This document shows, piece after piece, positions 8,139 through 15,240 of a DNA stretch of 39,617 bases. The translations under genes and the position numbers were made by a program. Under the pieces are notes generated by a model. It was not told the DNA's origin, did no database searches, and saw only the letters and a program-made list of their open reading frames with translations. The stretch is from contig PWLI01000156.1 of assembly GCA_003559415.1 (NCBI GenBank), positions 1 to 39,617 on the forward strand. The letters are read 5' to 3'. Numbering within the stretch: the stretch's first letter is position 1; each line of letters opens with the position of its first letter. This DNA comes from Clostridiales bacterium (GTDB taxonomy: Bacteria > Bacillota > Proteinivoracia > UBA4975 > PWLI01).

Positions 8139-9158
8139 ATGAGTCAGGCTTTTGAACAAACGCTGGCGTGCGGCTTTCATCCCCGGGTAAAGGTGGATGT
8201 GAACACAGGAAAGGTTTTTGTCCGCAGCTGGGAAGGTGACGATGTCAAAATATCTGCTGAGGGCGCAGAGCCTGATGTAAACAGCAGCGGCGACCGGATA
8301 GTGATTCGCACTGAACAGCATTGCCAGTTGTCACTGTACCTGCCGCGCAACTGTGACCTGACAGTTGACGGCGGCAACATGGAAATAGATGCGGCCGGCA
8401 TTTCCGGAACCTGCAACATAGACATATGCGATGGCTCGGTTTCCCTTTGCCAATGGCAGGGAAATGTGAATATCGACACCGCCCATGGAAATGTGCGTCT
8501 GGAACAGGTTGAAGGTAACCTGGAAGTTGATACTTCCGGCGGCTCTGTGGAGGCAACGGCCTGCCAGGGCAGCCTGAGCGCCGACACCGGTGCCGGCGCT
8601 GTGACGGTTACAGACTGTCGGCTGTCACTTTCGCTGGACACCGGCAGCGGCGATGTTTCCGTCTCCCGGCAGCAAGGAGCGGTTGCCATTGACTGTGCCA
8701 GCGGTGCTGTTGAAATCCTTTCCGTCAGCAGCCACAACCTCCTGGCGGAAAGCGGCACAGGTGATATTACCGCCCAGCTTCCCGGAGGCAATCTGGGACG
8801 GTGGCGGCTGCGGTCTGGCAACGACATAAAACTGGCCGTTCCGGCAAATATCTCGGCCCGCTTTACTTTGTCGGCGGGACATATTGATGCAGATTCCCTG
8901 GAGCTGGACAACCTTCATCAAAAGGGCAATCGCGTCAGTGGCACCCTCAGTGACGGCAACGGCCGGGTCGATGTCAGGGCCAGGGGCGGCATATTCGCCC
9001 AGCAAGCAGGGCCCGATGTCACCATCGACATCGCTCAACCGACGGAAACAGAAGAGGAAACCATCAAGATCTTAACCATGGTTGAACAGGGTACAATCAG
9101 CATTGAAGAGGCTGAAAAGCTGATAGACGCCCTGACTGGAGGTGGAATTGATGAGTGA
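8139..9158 (+). CDS. DUF4097-like 18-residue beta-solenoid protein with C-terminal YvlB/SHOCT-like motif
   Basis: About 339 residues. ATG 8139 follows TAGGTGG by six bases; GTG 8130 immediately after the previous stop is less likely. The middle consists of at least eight in-phase repeats of exactly 18 residues (74-217), for example LEVDTSGGSVEATACQGS and LSLDTGSGDVSVSRQQGA. Each has an alternating strand, a small-residue turn and a second strand. The C-terminus (about 305-332, with ILTMVEQGTISIEEAEKL) carries the same motif as its neighbours, here at the end rather than the start. No signal peptide or transmembrane helix is visible, so it is probably cytoplasmic. Its stop overlaps the next gene by eight bases, which suggests translational coupling. 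Confidence 0.83.
   Translation: MSQAFEQTLACGFHPRVKVDVNTGKVFVRSWEGDDVKISAEGAEPDVNSSGDRIVIRTEQHCQLSLYLPRNCDLTVDGGNMEIDAAGISGTCNIDICDGSVSLCQWQGNVNIDTAHGNVRLEQVEGNLEVDTSGGSVEATACQGSLSADTGAGAVTVTDCRLSLSLDTGSGDVSVSRQQGAVAIDCASGAVEILSVSSHNLLAESGTGDITAQLPGGNLGRWRLRSGNDIKLAVPANISARFTLSAGHIDADSLELDNLHQKGNRVSGTLSDGNGRVDVRARGGIFAQQAGPDVTIDIAQPTETEEETIKILTMVEQGTISIEEAEKLIDALTGGGIDE
8358..8789 (+). repeat. Eight tandem 18-codon (54-bp) solenoid repeats inside the DUF4097-like gene
   Basis: Encoded units begin LTVDGG, CNIDIC, VNIDTA, LEVDTS, LSADTG, LSLDTG, VAIDCA and NLLAES, each 18 residues apart with no insertion or deletion. The period is conserved at protein level but the DNA copies have diverged, so this is an old solenoid, not a recent expansion. 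Confidence 0.85.
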
Positions 9159-9501
9159 TGAGCGGATTAAAATACTGAACATGATTGCCGAAGGCAAGAT
9201 ATCCCCGGAGGAAGGATCAAATCTCCTCAAAGCGCTGGAGCCCGATGAGCCACCCCGGCAAGGAGCAGTTCGCTGGTTGATAATCCGGGTCTACGAGCAG
9301 GGTTCCAATAAAGTACAAGCCAACATTCGTTTGCCTGTGCGCCTGGCTGGAAAACTGATGAAGTTTTCCAACCGGTTTGTGAATGAATCGGATATCGACT
9401 TGGAAGAAATCTATGCAGCCATTGCCCAAGGAGAACCGGGCAAGGTTATGGAAGTCTACACCGACGACGATACCCGGGTCGAAATATATTTGGAAGGGTG
9501 A
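9151..9501 (+). CDS. Small soluble protein with N-terminal YvlB/SHOCT-like motif
   Basis: About 116 residues. ATG 9151 follows GGAGGTGG by five bases and overlaps the end of the previous gene. Residues 3-28 (RIKILNMIAEGKISPEEGSN) repeat the operon motif. The remaining part is a compact alpha/beta-looking domain: strand WLIIRVYEQGSNKVQANIRL, then VRLAGKLMKFSNRF, then a helix and strand with EIYAAIAQGEPGKVMEVYTD. A similar second half occurs in the following gene (PLGMLRFINGLFP, DQLMDMIHKGEKGVI), so the two appear to be diverged paralogues. The function is unknown. Cytoplasmic location is inferred from the lack of hydrophobic segments. Confidence 0.82.
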   Translation: MSDERIKILNMIAEGKISPEEGSNLLKALEPDEPPRQGAVRWLIIRVYEQGSNKVQANIRLPVRLAGKLMKFSNRFVNESDIDLEEIYAAIAQGEPGKVMEVYTDDDTRVEIYLEG

Positions 9502-9507
9502 TCTGCT

Positions 9508-9906
9508 GTGGAAGAACGGGTAAAGGTTTTGGAGATGGTTCGCGACGGCAAGGTCACTCCCCAAGAGGCTCAGGAATTGCTTTCACTGTTGGAAAACAGG
9601 GAACAAGCGCCTCAACGGATGCTGGAGAATTTCGTTGACCTGCACGATGACGACCAGCTGCCCGCCCGTAATTTGAAGATTACCAGTCTGTCTGAAAAAG
9701 ACGGCAAGCCTCGTAAAACTTCATTTAACCTGCCCCTGGGCATGCTGCGTTTTATCAATGGCCTTTTCCCCGGCTCAACGGTAATCGGAGTGAACAGCAA
9801 GTACCTGGACAGGGATCAACTTATGGATATGATTCACAAGGGTGAGAAGGGCGTTATCTACCGGGAAGAAACGGAAAAGGGCGGCGTGATAATTGAACTG
9901 ATATAG
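9508..9906 (+). CDS. Small soluble protein, paralogue of the preceding gene
   Basis: A 132-residue product starting at GTG 9508, seven bases after GGAAGGGTGA. Residues 2-27 (ERVKVLEMVRDGKVTPQEAQ) are the fifth copy of the operon motif. The C-terminal part has NLPLGMLRFINGLFPGSTVI and a closing helix-strand unit (LMDMIHKGEKGVIYREE). These correspond to segments of the previous protein at similar spacing. The linker between motif and domain is longer and acidic (NFVDLHDDDQLPARN). It is the last gene before a terminator, so the transcription unit from 6273 probably ends here. No catalytic residues are recognised. Confidence 0.82.
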   Translation: MEERVKVLEMVRDGKVTPQEAQELLSLLENREQAPQRMLENFVDLHDDDQLPARNLKITSLSEKDGKPRKTSFNLPLGMLRFINGLFPGSTVIGVNSKYLDRDQLMDMIHKGEKGVIYREETEKGGVIIELI

Positions 9907-9915
9907 GTTCGTTCG

Positions 9916-9940
9916 GGCTCCAGTTTGGCTGGAGCCTTTT
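9916..9940 (+). terminator. Terminator of the DUF2089/DUF4097 operon
   Basis: Stem GGCTCCAG/CTGGAGCC (9916-9923 with 9929-9936), loop TTTGG, then TTTT and a further T-rich stretch. It separates the YvlD-type gene, which either has its own promoter or depends on read-through. Confidence 0.85.
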
Positions 9941-10006
9941 GCTTGCTGAGATTTCGGCAGGTAAGAGGGTTGTTGGTGGCGAATTTACTTTTCAGGGGTG
10001 AGGTTA

Positions 10007-10357
10007 ATGGTATTTATAATTCGCATGGCGCTAAATGGATTGGCGCTGTGGGCTGTTGCAACGTTGTTGAGAGGTATCACCCTGGCAACTGTCGAAGATA
10101 TTATACTGGCCACCCTGGTTTGGGGTGTGTTCAACGGCCTGTTGCGGCCGGTGCTGAGAGTACTGACATTGCCTGTAAACATTATGACACTGGGCCTCTT
10201 TGGCCTGGCATTAAACGGGATGTTGTTTTGGTCCGTTTCGGCACTGGTGCGCGGGTTTGTGATAGACAGCTTTCTTTGGGCCCTGGCAGGGGTTGTGCTG
10301 ACAACTTTTATTTCTTCGTTGTTGGCCATGTTGCTGGGTGTGAGAAGAAGGCGCTGA
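10007..10357 (+). CDS. YvlD-type phage holin family (holin IV) membrane protein
   Basis: About 116 residues with four hydrophobic helices and little else. Characteristic features are LALWAVATLLRGI, LVWGVFNGLLRPVLRVLTLPVNIMTLG and a basic tail GVRRRR. These match the mycobacterial 4TMS phage holin/YvlD family, which despite its name is mostly chromosomal. ATG 10007 follows AGGGGTGAGG; a GTG at 9998 lies within that site. In Bacillus subtilis yvlD shares an operon with a DUF4097 protein, so its place here supports one envelope-associated module, even though a terminator lies between. The role is unknown. Confidence 0.82.
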   Translation: MVFIIRMALNGLALWAVATLLRGITLATVEDIILATLVWGVFNGLLRPVLRVLTLPVNIMTLGLFGLALNGMLFWSVSALVRGFVIDSFLWALAGVVLTTFISSLLAMLLGVRRRR

Positions 10358-10390
10358 CAGTCAAGCAGCAACTGTGGCAGGTGTAGAACA

Positions 10391-10918
10391 ATGGATGAAA
10401 GTAAACAATTGCTGGAGTATACCCTGTGTTTTGTGTTTGATGAAAACAAACACTGTCTGATGCTTCAGCGTCGGCATCCTCCCCATCAGGGGCTTTGGAA
10501 CGCCCTGGGTGGCAAGCTGGCTGACGGAGAGTCGGCCGGGCAATGCTGTGTCCGGGAGGTGCAGGAGGAGGCAGGCCTGACAATTGTCCCCCGGCCCGGG
10601 GGAACAGTGGAGTGCCTGGATGAGCAACAACCGGGAGTGATCTATCGGTTGCATGTTTTCAGCGCCTGCCATGCCAGGGTGGAAGTTAAAGGCGGCAGAG
10701 AGGGAGAGCTGGCCTGGCTGGAGTTGGAAAAACTGACCAGCGGCCGGAGAATAGTGCACAATATACCTCTTTTTCTGCCTCTGGTGCTGACCAAATTTTG
10801 GTTTTCTGCCCGGTTCTTTTACCGGGGGGATTATCTGCGAAACTATGCCATCAACCTGGCAGAGAAAAGCGACGGCATGCCTTTGGACACTGGGGATAAC
10901 ACTTTGAGGGGTGATTAG
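10391..10918 (+). CDS. Nudix (MutT-like) hydrolase
   Basis: A 175-residue protein hydrolysing nucleoside diphosphates linked to another moiety, with oxidised dNTPs as a common target. The Nudix box is complete: G-x5-E-x7-REVQEEAGL (about residues 41-63), preceded by MLQRRHPPHQGLWNALGGKL, a pattern frequent in MutT/8-oxo-dGTPase-like enzymes. The start ATG 10391 follows AGGTG at seven bases. The C-terminal 40 residues (WFSARFFYRGDYLRNYAINL) extend beyond the core. Its stop codon directly abuts the ATG of the Lon-like gene, so the two are probably co-transcribed. The substrate cannot be told from sequence. Confidence 0.88.
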   Translation: MDESKQLLEYTLCFVFDENKHCLMLQRRHPPHQGLWNALGGKLADGESAGQCCVREVQEEAGLTIVPRPGGTVECLDEQQPGVIYRLHVFSACHARVEVKGGREGELAWLELEKLTSGRRIVHNIPLFLPLVLTKFWFSARFFYRGDYLRNYAINLAEKSDGMPLDTGDNTLRGD

Positions 10919-13327
10919 ATGTTGCGGAAAGAATTAATGTTGAAAAAAGATGAGCTGCGAAGGGTTTGTGATGGTTCGGCCTTTGCCTTTGAGACCACGG
11001 AAGATGTCAAGGAGGCGGCCCATATACTGGGACAATCCCGGGCGGTGCGGGCCATGGAGTTTGGCCTGGAAATAGCCAGGCCGGGATACAATATTTTTAT
11101 GGTTGGCCACAGTGGCACCGGACGCACCACCTATGCCAAAAAAGCGGTTAGAAACAAGGCAAGGGACGAGCAAACTCCTGCCGACTGGTGCTATGTCTAC
11201 AACTTTGAAGATCCCAGCCAGCCCCGGGCGCTGACACTGGCAGGCGGCAAGGGCCGGGAATTCAAGTGTGATGTGGAAGAGCTGGAAAAAACGCTGAAAG
11301 AAGAAATACCCAAGGCCTTTGACGGTAACGAATACGAGCGGCAAAAGGCAGACATACTCAAAGAGTTCCAGGCCACACGGTCTCAATTGCTGGAGCAGTT
11401 GAACAAAAAGGCCGAAAAACGAGGTTTTGCCCTTAAAACAACCAACGCCGGATTCCTGACGGTGCCGATTGTTGACGGCAAGGAGCTGCCGCAAAAGGAG
11501 TTTGCCAAGCTGGACGCCAAAAAGCGGCAAAAAATCGAAGAGAGCTCCCGGGAATTGCGGGTGGAGGCGGCAGAGATAATGCGCAAGGTGGGCCAGCAGG
11601 AGCGCCAGGCCCGGGAAAAGATTCGGGAGTTGGACCAAAGCATCGGCCTGTCGGTTGTGGGACATTTGATTGAAGATTTACAGGAAAAGTACAAAGAAAA
11701 TACCGCAGTCGTCAAATACCTGACTGCTTTTAAAGAAGACATCCTGGACAACCTGCAGGAGTTCAAGTCCGCTGACAAAAAGGAGAAGCAACAAAACCCC
11801 TTGGCCATGCTGGCTGCCCGCCGCCGGCCCGACAACCGCTATGCGGTTAACCTGCTGGTGGACAATGGTGCTGCCGATGGGGCTCCTGTGGTGGTGGAGA
11901 CCAACCCGACCTGGTACAACTTGCTGGGCAGGGTTGAATATCAGAATCAAATGGGCAGTTTTGTCACCGACTTTACCCGGATAAAATCGGGGGCATTCCA
12001 TCGGGCCAATGGCGGTTACCTGATTATAAATGTCATGGACCTGCTGACCAACCCCCTGGCCTGGCACGCCCTTAAAAGAGTGCTGAAAAACCGGGAAGTA
12101 AGGGTGGAGAGCATCGGCGACCAACAATCTGCCTTGGCGCTGTCCACACTGCGCCCCCAACCCATCCCCCTTCGCGTCAAGGTTGTCCTCATCGGCAATC
12201 CCCAGATTTACCAGATGCTTTATCACATGGATGAGGATTTTAAAAAGCTGTTCAAGGTAAAGGTTGACTTCAACGACGATGTGGACCGCAACGCCGAAAC
12301 TGAAGAACAGCTGGCCTGGTTTATTGCCGGGCAATGCCGCAGAGAGGGGTTGCGCCACTTCCACCGCGATGCGGTGGCCCGGGCAGTGGAGTACAGTTCC
12401 CGCCTGGCTGACAGCCAACGCCGGTTGAGCACCCACTTCAATGAGCTGGGCGAGTTGGTATACGAAGCCGATGCCTGGGCCAAGTCCCGGGAATCTGATG
12501 TTGTGGAACAACAAGATGTGGACAAGGCGGTCACTGAAAAGGTGATGCGCTCCAACCGGCTGCAGGAGTACCGTCAACGGCTTGTAAAAGAGGGCAAGTT
12601 GCTGCTTACCACCCAGGGCGAAGCAGTAGGCCAGATAAACGGCCTCTCTGTGTTGTCCACCGGCGACTATCGATTTGGCATTCCCAGCCGGATTACTGCC
12701 AATACCTTCGCCGGCCGGGGTGGGATTATCAACATTGAACGGGAAATTCAACTGAGCGGACAGATTCACAGCAAGGGAGTGCTGACGTTGTCGGGCTACC
12801 TGGGCCAGATGTTTGCTCGCCGTCACCCCCTGGCGCTGTCGGCAAGCATTACCTTTGAACAGCTTTACAGCGGGGTGGAAGGGGACAGTGCATCCAGCGC
12901 CGAACTCTTCGCCCTGATATCCAGCCTCGCCTCTGTCCCCCTGGATCAGTCCGTTGCTGTTACCGGCTCGGTGAACCAAAAGGGAGAGATCCAGCCAGTG
13001 GGCGGTGTGAATGAAAAGATTGAAGGTTTTTTCGCCGCCTGCAAGCTCCAGGGCTTGACCGGCAACCAGGGCGTTATCATCCCTGACAGCAACAAGTGTG
13101 ACCTGATGCTTGACCAGGAAGTGGTGGATGCTGTAAAGGGTGGCACATTCCACGTTTACTCAATCAGCCGGGTGGAAGAGGGCCTGGAAATACTCTCGGG
13201 CATCGCTGCCGGCCAGGCAGATGATCAGGGGAAATTTGACGACGACAGCGTGTTTGGCAAAGTCCAGCAGCGGCTGGAGGAATTCCACCGCCAGCAGCAA
13301 CAACGCTCAGATGAAGATAAAAAATAG
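10919..13327 (+). CDS. Lon-family protease with degenerate ATPase motifs (LonC-like)
   Basis: 802 residues; ATG 10919 follows GAGGGGTGA. The C-terminal Lon protease domain is intact: catalytic Ser657 in EGDSASSAEL and Lys700 in GGVNEK. The AAA+ region is altered. The Walker A lysine is Arg69 (GHSGTGRTT), and the Walker B position (about 367-374, YLIINVMD) lacks the usual Asp-Glu pair. A long charged, coiled-coil-like insertion lies between them (about 120-290). This combination matches the description of LonC-type Lon-like proteases reported as ATP-independent. It would be a cytoplasmic protease for unfolded or damaged substrates. It follows the Nudix gene without a gap. ATP independence is inference from motif loss. 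Confidence 0.88.
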   Translation: MLRKELMLKKDELRRVCDGSAFAFETTEDVKEAAHILGQSRAVRAMEFGLEIARPGYNIFMVGHSGTGRTTYAKKAVRNKARDEQTPADWCYVYNFEDPSQPRALTLAGGKGREFKCDVEELEKTLKEEIPKAFDGNEYERQKADILKEFQATRSQLLEQLNKKAEKRGFALKTTNAGFLTVPIVDGKELPQKEFAKLDAKKRQKIEESSRELRVEAAEIMRKVGQQERQAREKIRELDQSIGLSVVGHLIEDLQEKYKENTAVVKYLTAFKEDILDNLQEFKSADKKEKQQNPLAMLAARRRPDNRYAVNLLVDNGAADGAPVVVETNPTWYNLLGRVEYQNQMGSFVTDFTRIKSGAFHRANGGYLIINVMDLLTNPLAWHALKRVLKNREVRVESIGDQQSALALSTLRPQPIPLRVKVVLIGNPQIYQMLYHMDEDFKKLFKVKVDFNDDVDRNAETEEQLAWFIAGQCRREGLRHFHRDAVARAVEYSSRLADSQRRLSTHFNELGELVYEADAWAKSRESDVVEQQDVDKAVTEKVMRSNRLQEYRQRLVKEGKLLLTTQGEAVGQINGLSVLSTGDYRFGIPSRITANTFAGRGGIINIEREIQLSGQIHSKGVLTLSGYLGQMFARRHPLALSASITFEQLYSGVEGDSASSAELFALISSLASVPLDQSVAVTGSVNQKGEIQPVGGVNEKIEGFFAACKLQGLTGNQGVIIPDSNKCDLMLDQEVVDAVKGGTFHVYSISRVEEGLEILSGIAAGQADDQGKFDDDSVFGKVQQRLEEFHRQQQQRSDEDKK

Positions 13328-13348
13328 AACAATTTCAGGAGAGCAGCT

Positions 13349-14236
13349 ATGACGAAAAAACTGATTTTTGCCTGTGTAATTATTGCCCTTCTGGCTTGGT
13401 GGCCGACTGTTGCTGCCGATCAGGAGTGGGAAGAAGTATTTACCATGTGGGATCCCCAGGACGATGCTGATGGTCCCGGGGGGTATTTCATGCCCAGCGA
13501 CCAGTCCTTTCCCCGGGAACTGCCCCAAATGCTTGATTTGACCGGGTTTAGGGTTTTCAACACGCCCGATGCAGTTCGTTTTGAGTTTCACTTCGCCGAG
13601 CCTCCTGACCTGCATCAGCCCTGGGACGGCAAGGGGTTTAACTTCCATCGCATAGACCTTTACATCGTTACCGGGGGGCAGGGAAGTACCGAGACCTTCC
13701 GCCCTGGCGCCAGTGTGGAATTTGCTGTGCCGTGGCAATACTGCCTGCGTTTGCGGGACTGGGAGGGAACGTACCTGCTGCATTGGCAAAGGCATGATCC
13801 CCAGGACCCCCGGGCGGGTTTGTGGCAAAACCAAGTCCAGGGCTTTGATGTGTTTGTCCAGGGCAACATGATAGTCGCAGAAATTAACCATACGCTTTTG
13901 GGCACCGCCAACAGCAGCTGGCAGTACTACGTGCTGGTAGGGTTGCAGGACCCCCATGGGCCTGACCACTACCGGGAAGTTACCCGGGATGGTGGGGCCT
14001 GGACCGGCGGCGGTGGGTGTGACAGTGAGTTTAACCCCAATTTGTATGATATACTGGCAGAAACGGCCCAGGAGCAGTACAAACAGCTGGACTGGGATGT
14101 GGGGCAGCTGGCTGTCCTCAACCCCGTTGGGCCTGAGGCCAATGGAAACATGGTGTGGTCGATATTGCGTGGCGTCGGCGTGGCGGCCCTGGCAGCAGCA
14201 GCAGCCATCATTGTTTGGATTGTTGTGCGCAGATAG
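13349..14236 (+). CDS. Exported, C-terminally anchored DOMON-like (glucodextranase C-type) domain protein
   Basis: 295 residues. The N-terminus is a signal peptide (MTKKLIFACVIIALLAW, probable cleavage after AA near residue 25). The body has DPQDDADGPGGYFMPSDQ followed by LDLTGFRVFNTPDAVRFEF. This resembles the C-terminal binding domain of glucodextranases and archaeal/clostridial pullulanases (Glucodextran_C, a DOMON-like beta-sandwich). A single membrane helix (about 270-292, GVAALAAAAAIIVWIVV) with a VRR tail anchors it, so the domain should face outside. No glycosidase domain is present. It may bind a polysaccharide, haem or cell-wall ligand. ATG 13349 follows AGGAGAGCAGCT. It is probably transcribed from the upstream Lon-like gene (21-base gap). 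Confidence 0.75.
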   Translation: MTKKLIFACVIIALLAWWPTVAADQEWEEVFTMWDPQDDADGPGGYFMPSDQSFPRELPQMLDLTGFRVFNTPDAVRFEFHFAEPPDLHQPWDGKGFNFHRIDLYIVTGGQGSTETFRPGASVEFAVPWQYCLRLRDWEGTYLLHWQRHDPQDPRAGLWQNQVQGFDVFVQGNMIVAEINHTLLGTANSSWQYYVLVGLQDPHGPDHYREVTRDGGAWTGGGGCDSEFNPNLYDILAETAQEQYKQLDWDVGQLAVLNPVGPEANGNMVWSILRGVGVAALAAAAAIIVWIVVRR

Positions 14237-14238
14237 TG

Positions 14239-14267
14239 TTGACAAGGAACTGTGCCGGTGTTATTAT
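14239..14267 (+). promoter_or_regulatory. Sigma-A promoter of trxB-trxA
   Basis: A perfect TTGACA (14239-14244), 17-base spacer and TATTAT (14262-14267). It begins three bases after the stop codon of the preceding gene. Confidence 0.85.
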
Positions 14268-14285
14268 ATACCCCGTAGGGGTATA
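14267..14285. promoter_or_regulatory. Perfect inverted repeat (operator-like) at the trxB start site, CsoR/CstR-type appearance
   Basis: TATACCCC (14267-14274), GTA, GGGGTATA (14278-14285): an exact 8-3-8 palindrome. It begins at the last base of the -10 box and covers the expected transcription start, so a bound protein would block initiation. The ATACCCC/GGGGTAT arms resemble operators of the CsoR/RcnR/CstR family (copper, nickel or persulfide sensors). No such regulator is encoded in the window. Confidence 0.65.
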
Positions 14286-14287
14286 CC

Positions 14288-14297
14288 GGGGGGGGGG
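14288..14297 (+). repeat. Ten-G homopolymer acting as the trxB ribosome binding site
   Basis: An uninterrupted run of ten G lies four bases before ATG 14302, where a Shine-Dalgarno sequence should be. No AGGAGG alternative is present. A change in tract length would alter spacing to the start codon. Confidence 0.7.
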
Positions 14298-14301
14298 TTG
14301 A

Positions 14302-15234
14302 ATGGAAAAGGAAATTCGCGATGTTGTAATAATCGGTGGCGGCCCTGCGGGCATGGCTGCCGGGTTATACGCCAGCCGGGCATTGTTGGATACGGTAATC
14401 GTTGAATCCAAGGGGCCCGGTGGGCAAATGGCCCAGACTCATGAGATTGAAAACTATCCAGGGTTTGTCCAACCCGTTGCAGGGGCAGAGCTGGTTCAGG
14501 CTATGTTGGATCAGGCCAAGCGGTTTGGCCTGTCTGTGGAAACGGGCACCGTTGAGCAGTTGGATCTGTCGGGAGATATCAAGACAGTTCACACTTCTTC
14601 CGGTGTTGTTAAGGCAAAAGCGCTTATCCTGGCCACAGGCGTCGAACCCAAAAGGCTGGGAGTGCCCGGGGAGCAGGAGTATACAGGCAGGGGTGTTTCC
14701 TATTGCGCCACCTGTGATGGTGCCTTCTTCCGGGGCAAAAAAGTGGCCGTTGTCGGTGGTGGCGACACCGCCGTCAAGGAAGCGCTGTTCCTTACCCGTT
14801 TTGCCAGGGAAGTGGTGTTGATTCATCGTCGTGATCAGCTGCGGTCTGAACATATTCAGCGGCAACGGTTGCTGAACAGCAAAACCATTTCACCTCGCTG
14901 GTTTCACGTTGTTCATGAAATTAAGGGCGATGGCAAGCGTGTGGATGGTGTGATTGTGGAAAATATCCAGAGCGGCAGCATCAGCCCCCTTGCCTTGGAC
15001 GGTGTGTTTGTGTTTATCGGACGAACCCCCGTTGGCCCCCTGGCCGACAGCGGCCTGGAGCTGGACAAAGAGGGTTTTGTCATCACCGATGAGAGCATGG
15101 CCACCAATATCCCCGGAGTTTTTGCTGCCGGCGATGTTCGCAGCAAAAAATGGAGGCAGATTGTGACTGCTACTGCTGAGGGATCTGTGGCAGCGTTGGA
15201 AGCTGCTGAATACATTGAAAACTACAAGGAGTGA
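14302..15234 (+). CDS. trxB: Thioredoxin reductase
   Basis: A 310-residue flavoprotein that passes electrons from NADPH through FAD to thioredoxin. Seen in order: FAD-binding IIGGGPAGMAAGLYASRA (10-26), GPGGQM and IENYPGF; redox pair C135-A-T-C138 in SYCATCDGAFF; the second nucleotide fold VVGGGDTAVKEA; HRRDQLRSE, whose arginines usually select NADPH; and the closing FAD motif GVFAAGDVR. The length is normal. The thioredoxin gene follows after six bases, so the pair is one unit ended by a terminator at 15557. The promoter carries a palindrome that points to regulation by a repressor, perhaps thiol- or metal-responsive. Confidence 0.96.
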   Translation: MEKEIRDVVIIGGGPAGMAAGLYASRALLDTVIVESKGPGGQMAQTHEIENYPGFVQPVAGAELVQAMLDQAKRFGLSVETGTVEQLDLSGDIKTVHTSSGVVKAKALILATGVEPKRLGVPGEQEYTGRGVSYCATCDGAFFRGKKVAVVGGGDTAVKEALFLTRFAREVVLIHRRDQLRSEHIQRQRLLNSKTISPRWFHVVHEIKGDGKRVDGVIVENIQSGSISPLALDGVFVFIGRTPVGPLADSGLELDKEGFVITDESMATNIPGVFAAGDVRSKKWRQIVTATAEGSVAALEAAEYIENYKE

Positions 15235-15240
15235 TTAACA

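Noticed and set aside
10007-10357. Holin annotation taken as evidence of prophage
   Set aside because: The YvlD/holin-IV family is mainly chromosomal and linked to DUF4097 genes; no phage structural, lysis or integrase gene is present in the window.
11678-13153. 491-codon open frame opposite the Lon-like gene
   Set aside because: Its translation is low-complexity (H, Q, G and V rich) with no motif, and the plus-strand gene carries clear catalytic residues; a GC-skew shadow.
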